Assembly (NCBI GenBank): GCA_016716565.1
Contig: JADJWC010000003.1
Span: 496,001 to 560,000, forward strand
DNA: 64,000 nucleotides
Source: a bacterium
GTDB lineage: Bacteria > Bacteroidota > Ignavibacteria > Ignavibacteriales > Ignavibacteriaceae
Direction: 5' to 3'
Positions within the stretch are counted from its first letter, which is position 1; each line of letters opens with the position of its first letter. This document shows positions 7,431 to 17,463 of this stretch, in pieces. The position numbers and the translations under genes are program-made. Below the pieces are notes generated by a model, which saw nothing but the letters and a program-made list of their open reading frames with translations, did no database searches and was not told the DNA's origin.

Positions 7431-9134
7431 CTATTTTTTCCCTGCCTGTTCAATTTTTACCCACGAATCTTTTAGTGTAACAATCCTGTTAAATACTGGC
7501 GAACCTTTTTTGCTGTATTTGGAATCAACGCAAAAGTACCCTGTTCTCTCAAATTGGAATTTATCACCAGCATCTGCGGATTGCAAAGATGGCTCAAGCT
7601 TACAACCACGTAAAATTTCAAGTGAATTCGGATTTAGAAAATCCGTAAACTCTTTTCCATCTTCTCCTTCGGGATCGGCTACTGAAAATAATCTGTCATA
7701 TAATCGGACTTCAGCATCAAATGCATGTTTCGCTGAAACCCAATGGATTGTTCCTTTTGCTTTTTTCTGACTTGTTCCTGATCCGCTTTTTGTGTCAGGG
7801 AAATAAGTGCAACGTAGTTCGATAACTTTACCTGTAGTAGAGTCTTTAATTACTTCATCACACTTAATTATGTAAGCATATCTCAGACGCACTTCACTTC
7901 CAGGAAATAACCTGTGAAATTTTGGTGGCGGAACTTCTTTGAAATCATCTCTATCAATAAATATCTCCCTTGAAAAAGGAATTTTCCGTGTTCCCATTGA
8001 AGGATCTTCGGGATTGTTAACTGCATCGAGTTCCTCAGATTGATCTTCCGGGTAATTTGTGATGATAACTTTCAAGGGGTTTAGAACGGCCATTACTCTT
8101 TTGGAATGAAGATTTAAATCCTCGCGAACACTGAACTCAAGAAGTGAAACATCGATTGTATTTTCACGTTTGGCAATTCCCACACGGTCAGAAAAGTTTC
8201 TGATTGATTCTGGAGTGTAGCCTCTTCTTCTCAATCCTGAAATGGTTGGCATTCTGGGATCATCCCATCCGTCAACATATTTACCTTCAACCAGCGCGAG
8301 AAGTTTCCGTTTACTCATAATAGTATAACTCAGATTCAATCTAGCAAATTCAATCTGACGTGGCGGATAAATTTCAAGTTCCTCGATGAACCAGTCATAA
8401 AGAGGTCGGTGGTTTTCAAACTCAAGTGTGCAGAGTGAATGAGTGATTCGCTCAATGGAATCGGACTGACCGTGTGCCCAATCATACATTGGGTAAATGC
8501 ACCATTTATTTCCTGTCCGATGATGTGATTTATGAAGAATCCTGTACATCACCGGATCACGCATATTCAAATTTGGTGATGACATATCAATTTTCGCACG
8601 AAGAACATATTCACCTTCTTTGAATTCTCCATTCTTCATTCTTTCGAATAGATTAAGATTCTCTTCTACAGTTCTGCTGCGGTAAGGACTTTCTTTACCT
8701 GCTTCGGTCGGTGTTCCTCTTAATTCTCTTATCTGATCAGCATTCAGTGAATCAACATAAGCTTTTCCTTTTTTAATGAGTTTTATTGCATATTCATACA
8801 ACTGTTCAAAATAATCCGATGCATAATACTCACGGTCTTCCCAATCAAATCCGAGCCAGCGAATATCTTCTTTAATAGAATCAACATATTCTTGTTCTTC
8901 CTTAGTAGGATTCGTATCGTCAAAACGTAAGTTACATTTTCCTTTATAATCGATTGCTAAACCAAAATTCAGGCAAATAGACTTTGCGTGACCGATATGC
9001 AGATAACCGTTTGGTTCAGGAGGGAAGCGGGTGTTTATTTCTTTGTGCTTTCCTGAATTCAGATCTTCGTCAATAATTTCTCTGATAAAGTTTGAAGGTT
9101 TTTTAACTTCGTTTTTATTTTCTTCTTGATTCAT
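7431..9134 (-). CDS. glnS: Glutaminyl-tRNA synthetase
   Basis: A class I synthetase that attaches glutamine to tRNA-Gln. At 567 residues it has the normal bacterial length. The HIGH motif appears as PPEPNGYLHIGHAKS near residue 45 and the KMSKS-type motif as TIMSKRKLL near residue 275. The segment LRFDDTNPTKEEQEYVDSI and the C-terminal two-barrel anticodon domain (FPDTKSGSG, KGTIHWVSA) are typical GlnRS. It lies 17 nt behind gltX and is probably cotranscribed. Having GlnRS beside GluRS implies direct charging of tRNA-Gln, although the window cannot show whether GatCAB is also present. Bacterial GlnRS is thought to have been acquired by transfer from eukaryotes. Confidence 0.97.
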   Translation of the reverse strand: MNQEENKNEVKKPSNFIREIIDEDLNSGKHKEINTRFPPEPNGYLHIGHAKSICLNFGLAIDYKGKCNLRFDDTNPTKEEQEYVDSIKEDIRWLGFDWEDREYYASDYFEQLYEYAIKLIKKGKAYVDSLNADQIRELRGTPTEAGKESPYRSRTVEENLNLFERMKNGEFKEGEYVLRAKIDMSSPNLNMRDPVMYRILHKSHHRTGNKWCIYPMYDWAHGQSDSIERITHSLCTLEFENHRPLYDWFIEELEIYPPRQIEFARLNLSYTIMSKRKLLALVEGKYVDGWDDPRMPTISGLRRRGYTPESIRNFSDRVGIAKRENTIDVSLLEFSVREDLNLHSKRVMAVLNPLKVIITNYPEDQSEELDAVNNPEDPSMGTRKIPFSREIFIDRDDFKEVPPPKFHRLFPGSEVRLRYAYIIKCDEVIKDSTTGKVIELRCTYFPDTKSGSGTSQKKAKGTIHWVSAKHAFDAEVRLYDRLFSVADPEGEDGKEFTDFLNPNSLEILRGCKLEPSLQSADAGDKFQFERTGYFCVDSKYSKKGSPVFNRIVTLKDSWVKIEQAGKK

Positions 9135-9151
9135 AAAAGGATTAGAATTAG

Positions 9152-10610
9152 TTAGCTCAATTTCTGTAATGCTGTATTTATTCTTTTTAGTGTTTCTTCT
9201 TTGCCAAGCGTTGCGACGATATCATAAACTCCGGGGCCTTCACCAACTCCTGATACTGCAATCCTTAGCGGATGAACGAATTTGCCTTTGCTGATATTCA
9301 ACTGGGTTGCCAATTCATCCAGAGCTTTTTCAAAATCTTCCTTAACAGGATTGTTAAGCAATTCAAATTTCTCTTTCAGCTTTCCGAGTAATTCTGCCGA
9401 ATCTTCTTTCCATCTTTTCTTCAGATTCTGTTCTTCATAAACTTCAGGTGCAGTGAAAAGTATGTACTTTTTGTTAAGTATTCTTTTACAAATGAAACTC
9501 TTTCTTTCATTGCAGATATTATTTTAAGCAGGTAATCATCACTGTAAACATTGTCTTTAAATTCAGACTTTGCAATTTCTGATTTTAAATTAGCAGTACT
9601 TTGTAATCGGGTTTTTTGCGAAGATGTTCAAAATTAAGCCAGTTTAATTTTTCCAGATTAAAAACTGCTCCGGCTTTGTGAACTCTTTCAAGTGAAAATT
9701 TTTCAATCAACTCATTCATTTCATAAAATTCTTTGTCGTCACCGTAATTCCATCCCAGTAGTGCAACGAAATTAATCAACGCTTCTTTTAGATAGCCTTT
9801 ATCTCTGTAATCTTCAACTGCAACATCGCCCTGTCTTTTACTCAATTTTGATTTATCAGGGTTCAGCAGAAGAGGGAGGTGTGCGAAAACCGGCTTTTCC
9901 CAGCCGAAATAATCATACAAAATAATATGCTTTGGTGTTGAAGACAGCCATTCTTCTCCCCTGATAACATGAGTGATTTTCATCAAATGATCATCAACTA
10001 CATTTGCAAGATGATATGTTGGGTAGCCATCACTTTTTAGAAGAACCTGATCATCAATGTTCTCAGTATCAAATTCAACAGTTTCTCTAATAACATCATT
10101 GAAGGTAATTTTCTGATTCGGCTGGATATTCAATCTTATTACGAAAGGTATCGCAGAATTTAACTTCTCTTCGATTTCTTCTTTTGAAAGATGAAGACAA
10201 TGTTTATCATATTTAGCCTGTGGGAGTTTCTGCTTCTGCTGTTCTTCTCTCAGTTGTTCAAGTCTCTCAGGTGTGCAGAAACAATAATAAGCTTTTTCTT
10301 CGGACACAAGCTTTTCGACAAGTTCTTTATAAATGTTCAGCCGCTCTGATTGCATATACGGACCGAAGCTTCCTCCAAAGCCTGGTCCTTCATCAAAATT
10401 AATTCCAGCCCAGTTTAATGTATCGATCAGGTTTTCTACAGCACCTTCAACAAATCTTTTCCTGTCAGTATCTTCAATTCTTAGTATCAATTTGCCATTC
10501 TGATTTTTTGCAAAAAGATAATTGTATAATGCTGTCCTCAATCCGCCGATATGCAGATAACCAGTTGGGCTTGGAGCGAATCGTACTCTCGGAGTTTTAT
10601 TTATCGTCAT
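9152..10610 (-). CDS. gltX: Glutamyl-tRNA synthetase, two frameshifts
   Basis: Charges tRNA-Glu with glutamate. The catalytic domain is intact: HIGH motif PSPTGYLHIGGLRT near residue 14, LRIEDTDRKR, and the KMSKS-type DKSKLSKRQGD near residue 250. The frame is lost after KKPDYKVL (one base short around 9594-9600) and again at the T5 run 9468-9472 (one base short). Correcting both gives a continuous protein of about 486 residues, the family's usual size, including the C-terminal anticodon-binding helices (WKEDSAELL, PLRIAVSGVGEGPGVYDI). A second inactive copy of an essential enzyme is less likely than two sequence errors. It is the first gene of a gltX-glnS unit. Confidence 0.93.
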
Positions 10611-10688
10611 ACTTTAAATTAAACTAAAAATTTAAATGTAAAGATAACGAAGTAAATGCTTAAATAATTAAGAGGAGAGAAGCGTGGA

Positions 10689-11129
10689 TTATTTTGCAAC
10701 CAATTTTTTCTCTGTATAGTATTTTACTTTTTGAATGAATTCGTGGCTGTCAATTGGTTTTGGAATGTAATCAGTTGCACCGGCATCAAGACATTTTTCT
10801 CTATCTCCTTTCATTGCAAAAGCTGTCAGTGCAACAATAGGTGTGTCTTTATATTCATTCAGTTCCCTGATTTTTCTAGTTGCTTCAAATCCATTCATTA
10901 CAGGCATCTGCATATCCATTAAAATAAGATCGTAGTGTTGTTGTTTGACTGCATCCAGTGCTTCCTGTCCGTTCTCAACAACAACTATTGAGTCGAAATC
11001 ATTTTTCTTTAATAAACGGGTTACAATAATTTGTGAGTGTTTATAGTCTTCAACCAAAAGAATTTTTACAGTATCTTTTTTCTCCTTGACCTCTTCCTGC
11101 GATGATGGTTCTTCATAACGATTAATCAT
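10689..11129 (-). CDS. Receiver domain, separated C-terminal part of the sensor protein
   Basis: A 146-residue open frame with one complete receiver domain: the acidic pair in LLVEDYKHSQ, the phosphoacceptor aspartate in LILMDMQMPVMNG, the threonine in IVALTAFAM and the lysine in YIPKPID. It has no output domain. The frame is the same as that of the sensor gene upstream (11262-13043), and sequence between the stop at 11262 and this ATG still reads as protein (NLPIIIYTGKENFEEDI). It is therefore the third receiver of one protein of about 784 residues interrupted by a single TAA. It could be translated alone from this ATG, but there is no good ribosome binding site. Confidence 0.85.
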   Translation of the reverse strand: MINRYEEPSSQEEVKEKKDTVKILLVEDYKHSQIIVTRLLKKNDFDSIVVVENGQEALDAVKQQHYDLILMDMQMPVMNGFEATRKIRELNEYKDTPIVALTAFAMKGDREKCLDAGATDYIPKPIDSHEFIQKVKYYTEKKLVAK

Positions 11130-11261
11130 CTGGTTGATTGTCTGCTGAAGATCCTCGATACTCGTGCTGCTTTTCCTGAGCAGATTTTCAAAAAGACCAT
11201 CAATTCGCCTGATATCTTCTTCAAAATTTTCTTTACCGGTGTAAATGATAATTGGAAGATT

Positions 11262-13043
11262 TTAAATGTCTCCAAGAGATTTAATTTTTTCAATAAGAGC
11301 AATTCCATCAATTTCAGGCATATCAAGATCGATTATTGCTAAATCTAGATGGATGTTTTGTATCGCATCAAGTACGCGCGTTGAATCTGAAAATGCAATT
11401 GCTTTAAATCCATTTCGTTCAACCGCTTCTTTAAGCAAGTTAAGACTTGGAATATCATCATCAACCAGAAGGATATTTGAATCCTTCCTTAAACGGTAGT
11501 TTGTCAATACTTCGATGAGATATTTGTAATTAATCGGCTTTACAAAGTACTCAACCGCACCCATCAGAAAAGCTTTCTGCTGTTCTGCTTCCACGGAACA
11601 AACAATTACCGGTGTTGATTTAGCATTACTGGTTTCCCGTATTTTGTGAAGCAGCTCTAAACCGTTTGCATCCGGTAAAACGATATCCATTAATATCGCG
11701 AGGTATTGCTCTTTCTGAATTACTTTCAGAGTTTGTTCAGCGGAGTTAACGATGGTTGGTTCATATCCCCATTTGTGAAGATAATTTGAAAGAAGTTTAG
11801 ATGTTGCGTAATCGTCTTCAACAACGAGTACTTTATTCGTAAAATCAGGTTTTGGCAGGCTGCTTATCTGCTGTTCTATTATTGAAATTTCTTCTACAGG
11901 AATTGTTAAGTTGAAGGTGGTTCCTTTACCGATAGTGCTGGTAACATTCAGTTCACCATTCAAAAAGTCGACATATCTTTTTACAAGTGTTAAGCCCAGA
12001 CCAGTAGTATTCCCAATTGTAGTTATGTACTGATCAGTCAATGCAAAAGGATTGAAAAGATCTTTCATCTTGTCGGAAGGTATACCCACACCTGTATCAG
12101 AAATTCTGATTGTCAGCCTGTCCTTTTCTGGTGAAAAAACAGCAACACTTATTTTTCCTCTTTCGGTTAAGCGAAGTGAATTTGTTATCAGGTTCGTGAT
12201 AATATAATGAAGTTTCTGCGAGTTGCATTTTACGGATTTCGGCAATCCTTTATCGATGTTTGATATTATCTCAATTCTGTTTCGAAAATTTTTATCTTCA
12301 AATCCTTTAAGGATATCACTGAAGAAATTAACTATATTTATTTCGGTGTATTCCTCAACACCCTTAAAGCTTTCTATCTTTACCAGGTCGATCAGGTCAT
12401 TCAGGAGAGAAAGCAGTTCGTATGCATTTTCCTTAAGTGTTGAAAGATATTCATGCTGTGCCTGAGATAAATTTTCCTCGTTAAGCAACGAAGCAAATCC
12501 TAAAATACTATTTATAGGTGTTCTTATTTCAGGACCTACCGTAGAGATTATCTCGCTAATAGAATAACTTAATCCGCCTTTTTTACCCATCCAGATACGC
12601 AGAAGATTTCTTATTGTATTACCTACAATGATAAGGTTATCCTTCTCAACATTTGTAAATTCACTCTTCTTTGCAATTTTAAGAATAACTCTTTCATCAT
12701 CTGCAACGGGTATGTATAAGCATCCTTCAACAACCACTAAATCCGTTGCTTTGAATTCGCATTTCGGATTCATTTCAAAAGTTACTTCGTTTGAGGGATT
12801 AAGGAGTGATTCACAATTCTTACAAAATAATTCCGAGCCATCTACCAGTGATTTTCTTGCTGATGTTGACTTACCTAAAAGCTCAAAAGTTTTATCTTTA
12901 ACTTTTGCTAGTACTACAGCTTCAAATTCAAATTCATTTACGAGATAATCGCAGAGATTATCAGGAAATTCCTTGGCTGTGGATAGTGCGTAGAGAACTA
13001 AATCATTGTATTTCGAGATGAAATCTATTTTTGAACTAAGCAT
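11262..13043 (-). CDS. Hybrid sensor kinase with Pro in place of the phospho-His; ends at in-frame stop
   Basis: A 593-residue cytosolic protein. Residues 1-150 look like a GAF-type sensor with several cysteines (LFCKNCESLL). The dimerisation domain reads VGPEIRTPINSILGF where kinases have H-E-x-R-T-P; residue 171 is proline (codon at 12531-12533), so autophosphorylation on this site is impossible. The ATPase domain looks complete: N box NLITNSLRLTERG, G1 ISDTGVGIP, G2 GLGLTLVKRY. Two receivers follow (LMDIVLPDANG, IIDLDMPEIDG). The second ends at TAA 11262-11264, yet the frame continues into a third receiver, so the stop is a nonsense change (AAA to TAA would fit) or an error. No membrane helices are present. 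Confidence 0.88.
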   Translation of the reverse strand: MLSSKIDFISKYNDLVLYALSTAKEFPDNLCDYLVNEFEFEAVVLAKVKDKTFELLGKSTSARKSLVDGSELFCKNCESLLNPSNEVTFEMNPKCEFKATDLVVVEGCLYIPVADDERVILKIAKKSEFTNVEKDNLIIVGNTIRNLLRIWMGKKGGLSYSISEIISTVGPEIRTPINSILGFASLLNEENLSQAQHEYLSTLKENAYELLSLLNDLIDLVKIESFKGVEEYTEINIVNFFSDILKGFEDKNFRNRIEIISNIDKGLPKSVKCNSQKLHYIITNLITNSLRLTERGKISVAVFSPEKDRLTIRISDTGVGIPSDKMKDLFNPFALTDQYITTIGNTTGLGLTLVKRYVDFLNGELNVTSTIGKGTTFNLTIPVEEISIIEQQISSLPKPDFTNKVLVVEDDYATSKLLSNYLHKWGYEPTIVNSAEQTLKVIQKEQYLAILMDIVLPDANGLELLHKIRETSNAKSTPVIVCSVEAEQQKAFLMGAVEYFVKPINYKYLIEVLTNYRLRKDSNILLVDDDIPSLNLLKEAVERNGFKAIAFSDSTRVLDAIQNIHLDLAIIDLDMPEIDGIALIEKIKSLGDI

Positions 13044-13246
13044 CTATGTTCTGTCTTTTCTGTTTTAATGGTTCCCGCATTTGGGTTGAGAAGCCAAATA
13101 ATGACTTCTTCTTCCCCTAACAATTACAATTATTTATTTATGTTAAATACCGTCTAATTTGTCGCTGTAAATATATTAAATAAGTTGAAAAATAGAACAA
13201 GTTTCGAAATTAAATTATTGTTCTGAGCGGAAGTGGAACAGCATAA

Positions 13247-15259
13247 TCATAGGTTTACATCAAGCTGCACCGATACAGAGTTATCCAGATTGCCCTGTAT
13301 TAAATTGTCTCCGGAACCGAGAGATCTTTCAGCCGGCTTGTAAGTTTCAGAGTATTTAGCAGAAATAGTAAATATTTTGTGAGGTCTGAAGCGTATTAAC
13401 AGATACCATCTTATTCCTTCATCATAAAGCGGAACGTTTGTCAAAACGCCAGTAAGGTTATTTTCATACTCGTAAATAGCTGAATCGAAAGAATCTGTTC
13501 TGAAGAAAATAATCCTTCCGTAAACATTTAAATTGACAGATGGCGAATATCTCACATCCTGGAAGATCAAGTAACCATTTTCGTTCTCTCCGGTTGCAGC
13601 TATCCTGAATGTGTTGTATTCAAATCTTCCTCTCAATCTGATTGTGTTTGAAATTGAATAGATTAGTTCACCGCGGAAAACCTGTCTTAAGCGTTTGACA
13701 ACATTTTTTGTATTATCTACTGCTTCAGTAAGATCTTTATTTTCATATTTGTATCGTCCTCTTATTTCAAATTTGTTAATCGGCTTTGAAAGGAAATCCA
13801 CGAGATATTCATCCCCCTGTGTTGGAGTTGGATTAAAGAAAGTTGCATATGGAAATTTGAACTGGTCATAATAAAAATTCAAAAGTCCGATTGGAGTTCT
13901 CCATTTAAATCCCGCGTATATTCCAACTTCGTTTTGTGTCGCTCCGCTTCTTTCACCGAAAGCATAACCATGGAGACTGTAAAAATTCCTCGGATAATTT
14001 CTAAAAGAAGTAATAAAAGTAAAATTGTTGGTTATTAGAAACTGCATCATATTGATTGAAGCAACTGATATTCCATTATATGAAAATTCCCCTGAAAAAT
14101 TGAATCGATTCAGAAGTAAATTATATGATACCGCAGTGTAGTTGAGTTTATCACCTGAAATATCATATACAGAAGATGGTTGAAATTCGTTGCTTATTTG
14201 TGATTGATAATAAATCATTCCAAGATTGAGAGTATTTTCATACCGGTAATCAATTCTACCTCCCATCATCTTTTCGTTTGCAGAATTTCGTTTAAGTATT
14301 TCATTGGTAGTTCTGTGAAGACCATCCACAGGAGTTGAAGTTATTTTACCCGTTGTGCTGTCAATATTAGCATCAAAATCATTGTTCGAATAAAACCCCG
14401 TGAAAACAAAATTCCCAAATCTGAATGCCGCCGCCGCTCCACGGAAAAAATTATTTTCGGTTGAACTGGTGTATGGTCTGATGTTACGATCTCGTCTTTT
14501 AACAGGAACAATTGCATCTGCTCCTTTGGAATAAGCATAAGGACTCCAGAACGTTAATCCCTGTCCGAACTCCAGTTGATAATCGAGTATAACAGCTTTC
14601 TCGAGGAAATCAAAATCATTTACTGCTATGTGAAAGGAAGAAAACTCATTGAAATCCATTTCACCGGCATCTTTATCAGCAAGATAACCAGCCTGGAACT
14701 GATTGTTATACTTAACAAGCAGTCTGTTGTATGTTTTTGGTTTTGTGCCTATGTATTTATTTTCTGAGAATCCTTTATTCATTTGGAGTGAGTTTATCAA
14801 TCTGCTTCTTAAAAGAATATTTGATTGTGCAGAAATAGTCTCGAATGTTCCTGGTGGTTCAGGCTGTTCGATTGTGGGTTTCTCGACATACAGGAAAGGA
14901 GTGACTTTTTGAACAAGTGTGTTATCCAGATTCTCAACTGCATAAAGTTCATTAACAGAGAAAAAATTTCCGAACTTTTTCCGGTGTTCGACAATCAATT
15001 TTGCTGCATTGATTTCCATAATTGGTATTGATAAAAGTTCGTTCACACTTGCGGTATTCAGGTTAACAGGATTAAGCATCAGTAATTCAAGCTGTTCATA
15101 CAAATCGGAATTATCAATTTCTCCAACAGGTTCTTGAAGAATGTCTTCCAGTATTTCTTCTGTCCTGAGATATGAAGAATCGGTTTGAGAAAAGGTTTCA
15201 GCGGAGACCCATATCACAAAAATGATCGATGAAAAAAATATGTGATTAGTATTCTTCAA
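13247..15259 (-). CDS. Helix-hairpin-helix protein with outer-membrane beta-barrel
   Basis: A 670-residue exported protein. The signal peptide is FFSSIIFVIWVSAETFSQ. Residues 60-130 carry two ComEA-like helix-hairpin-helix units (VNLNTASVNELLSIP, FGNFFSVNELYAV). The rest is a long series of alternating aromatic strands typical of an outer-membrane barrel, ending in SVQLDVNL. HhH units bind DNA in ComEA, and this architecture is common, though uncharacterised, in Bacteroidota relatives; a role in DNA uptake is only a possibility. It starts 19 nt after the PorV/Q-like gene and is probably cotranscribed with it. It does not carry a T9SS tail. Confidence 0.75.
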   Translation of the reverse strand: MKNTNHIFFSSIIFVIWVSAETFSQTDSSYLRTEEILEDILQEPVGEIDNSDLYEQLELLMLNPVNLNTASVNELLSIPIMEINAAKLIVEHRKKFGNFFSVNELYAVENLDNTLVQKVTPFLYVEKPTIEQPEPPGTFETISAQSNILLRSRLINSLQMNKGFSENKYIGTKPKTYNRLLVKYNNQFQAGYLADKDAGEMDFNEFSSFHIAVNDFDFLEKAVILDYQLEFGQGLTFWSPYAYSKGADAIVPVKRRDRNIRPYTSSTENNFFRGAAAAFRFGNFVFTGFYSNNDFDANIDSTTGKITSTPVDGLHRTTNEILKRNSANEKMMGGRIDYRYENTLNLGMIYYQSQISNEFQPSSVYDISGDKLNYTAVSYNLLLNRFNFSGEFSYNGISVASINMMQFLITNNFTFITSFRNYPRNFYSLHGYAFGERSGATQNEVGIYAGFKWRTPIGLLNFYYDQFKFPYATFFNPTPTQGDEYLVDFLSKPINKFEIRGRYKYENKDLTEAVDNTKNVVKRLRQVFRGELIYSISNTIRLRGRFEYNTFRIAATGENENGYLIFQDVRYSPSVNLNVYGRIIFFRTDSFDSAIYEYENNLTGVLTNVPLYDEGIRWYLLIRFRPHKIFTISAKYSETYKPAERSLGSGDNLIQGNLDNSVSVQLDVNL

Positions 15260-15278
15260 CTGTTTCTCAAATACGATT

Positions 15279-16133
15279 TTACTTTGAGTTGAGATAATTT
15301 CTTATTGCAGAAGAACGGCTTCCTTCTTTACCAAAGTTGATGATGATTCCTGCCTGATGAGACAAACCGAGATCCTGGTGAGTGAAAAAAGCGTAGTCAA
15401 GACTGAACATAGAATAATTGATTCCGACGCCGGCGGTAAATCTCGATGGTTCATTCGATGTTCCTGCGCGAAGAGATAAATACTCTATGATATCGTATTC
15501 AATTCCGAATTTTACAGAAGGATTATACCTGATATCTTTTTCCAGTGCAAAGTTCAATGAAAAATCATTTATGATATCATAACTTAATCCTGTTACAAGC
15601 ACCATCGGAATCTGGTCATCTATATTTGCAATTGTTGCTCTGTTAAGATTATCAACAGAAAATCCCCAGCGAAGTTGATCGAGAATGTAAACCAATCCGC
15701 CGACATTTACATAAAACGCGCCTGTGCTACCATAATTCTGTATTGAGTAATTGTGATAATTAACTGTGATTCCAGCGAACAGAATATTTTCGTAATTATA
15801 AGAATATCCCAGAGCGACTCTGGATTCGCGGTAAAGATCAAAACCGTACGTCATACCACCGATACTTAATGAACCAAAATTAAGTGGTTCATTGTATGCG
15901 ATGTATCCGTTTGAAAGCTCACTCAATCCGAATGGAGCGGGTGAGTAGTAAATGCCGACTTCTCTCCAATCAAATTGTGAGAGACCGGCAGGATTGCCAA
16001 AAATTGAGAATACATCATTAGCTAATGCAACATCGGAGTTAGCCATTGAAATTTGCCTGGCACCTGGTGCGTATTGTGCAAAGGTTGATATGGTGACTGC
16101 ACTTAACAGCCAAAGGGTAAAAAGTAATCTCAT
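15279..16133 (-). CDS. PorV/PorQ-like outer-membrane protein (FadL-type barrel)
   Basis: A 284-residue protein with a clear signal peptide (LLFTLWLLSAVTISTFAQ). The mature start APGARQISMANSDVALANDVFSIFGNPAGL is the hallmark of the PorV/PorQ family, related to FadL barrels. The remainder is amphipathic beta strands ending with an aromatic-rich strand. In T9SS, PorV shuttles cargo and PorQ acts at the attachment complex; which of these, if either, this paralogue represents cannot be decided. The context fits: a PorD-like gene is divergent just upstream and T9SS cargo genes are abundant in the window. The start ATG lies just before the signal sequence. Confidence 0.8.
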   Translation of the reverse strand: MRLLFTLWLLSAVTISTFAQYAPGARQISMANSDVALANDVFSIFGNPAGLSQFDWREVGIYYSPAPFGLSELSNGYIAYNEPLNFGSLSIGGMTYGFDLYRESRVALGYSYNYENILFAGITVNYHNYSIQNYGSTGAFYVNVGGLVYILDQLRWGFSVDNLNRATIANIDDQIPMVLVTGLSYDIINDFSLNFALEKDIRYNPSVKFGIEYDIIEYLSLRAGTSNEPSRFTAGVGINYSMFSLDYAFFTHQDLGLSHQAGIIINFGKEGSRSSAIRNYLNSK

Positions 16134-16269
16134 TGTGTGTGAATTTTAATTTGTTGAGACAGTATAACTAAATTTATATATTAAACCCATTCGATGACAA
16201 AAATATTATTTAAGTCTTTCAAAAGGAAATATCCATCGTGTTAAAACCACAGATTTCTAAGAGGAATTA

Positions 16270-17148
16270 ATGAAAAATACAATTTTAATGGTATTCTTAT
16301 TTGTATCCGTTTTATCTGCACAGGAATTGAACTGTACAGTGGAAGTAAATTTTGAAAGCTTACCAGTTAATAACCGTGAACTGTTATCAGATTTTAAAGG
16401 TGTTATTGAAAATTATTTGAATACTACCCGATTTACCAACGATGACTGGGCTCAGAAAATAGATTGCACATTCAGTATTTTCTTCACTGGAGCCAGCAGT
16501 GATGTTGATTATTCTGCTCAGATCGTAATTGTGAGTCAACGACCGATCTACAACTCTCCAAAAAATTCACCAATGCTGACCATTAATGATGGACAATGGA
16601 CTTTCAAATACCAACGCGGACAAGCATTGTATGCGAACCAATCTACATTCGATCCACTTTCGAGCTTCCTTGATTTTTATGCATTCATTATTATCGGGAT
16701 GGATATGGATACATTCGAAAATTTTGGTGGTACAGTTTACTTTAAACGTGCACTCGACATCGCAAATCTTGCGGCAACAAGCAGCTCGAATACCGGATGG
16801 CTCCCGAGCAGTGCAGTTTACAACAGGATTGGATTGGTAGGTGATATTTTAAATGAAAAATATGCTGCATTCAGAAGCTCAGTTTTCGATTATCATCAAT
16901 ATGGATTGGATAGCTATGCAAAAAATCCGAAGCTTGCACAGGAGTATATAGCTCAGCTTGTTAATAATTTATGGGATATGTATCAGAAAACCGGCAGCAT
17001 TAATAGCGTCTACGTAAGAACTTTTTTTGATGCAAAGAACGGAGAGATAGTTGATTACCTGCGATCATATCCCGATCCGGAAATTTTCAACAAACTAAAA
17101 AAAATAGACCCGCCGCACTCAGCAAAGTACGATTCGGCTATGCCGTAA
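16270..17148 (+). CDS. DUF4835 (PorD-type) T9SS-associated protein
   Basis: A 292-residue periplasmic protein. The signal peptide is ILMVFLFVSVLSAQ, and the mature protein starts LNCTVEVNFESL. The segments NYLNTTRFTNDDW, DCTFSIFFTG, SQRPIYNS and LSSFLDFYAFIIIGMDMDTF match the DUF4835 family; to my knowledge this family includes PorD of the Porphyromonas type IX secretion system, whose exact job is unclear. A weak ribosome binding site, AAGAGG, precedes the ATG. It is divergent from the PorV/Q-like gene 136 nt away, so the two may share a control region. Family call fairly sure; the PorD name is from memory. Confidence 0.8.
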   Translation: MKNTILMVFLFVSVLSAQELNCTVEVNFESLPVNNRELLSDFKGVIENYLNTTRFTNDDWAQKIDCTFSIFFTGASSDVDYSAQIVIVSQRPIYNSPKNSPMLTINDGQWTFKYQRGQALYANQSTFDPLSSFLDFYAFIIIGMDMDTFENFGGTVYFKRALDIANLAATSSSNTGWLPSSAVYNRIGLVGDILNEKYAAFRSSVFDYHQYGLDSYAKNPKLAQEYIAQLVNNLWDMYQKTGSINSVYVRTFFDAKNGEIVDYLRSYPDPEIFNKLKKIDPPHSAKYDSAMP

Positions 17149-17463
17149 AAAACTTTTATAATTGCGTAGAAAAAATCAACACCTAACACTTCGCTGATTA
17201 CAAAGAGCACGTGATTGAGCTTCTACAAAAAGTCACAACCGACAGCGTTGAAACGATGAAAATTATCAGGGAAAAGAGAAGGTAAAAGAACTGTTGAAAC
17301 TGAACTCAATAGCAAGGAAAAATCACATAAGTGGAAATGTTGTCAAATTAAAATGTTTACTTTGAAATCAATAAATCCCTCAGTTATTCAGCACAAATTC
17401 AGACAAATAAGGAAATAGTATTATTTTCGCAAACAAATAACTATTTGAATACGCACAATTAAA
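17149..17463. other. Intergenic region, 315 nt, with a short coding-like remnant
   Basis: No complete gene. Around 17184-17285 one frame reads HFADYKEHVIELLQKV and ends EKRR before a stop at 17283-17285. This looks like the tail of a protein but has no start and follows a stop codon. I could not identify it. Confidence 0.4.

Noticed and set aside
11126..11326. A frameshift between the sensor and the last receiver
   Set aside because: The two frames are the same (13043 and 11129 differ by a multiple of three), so the break is a stop codon, not an indel.
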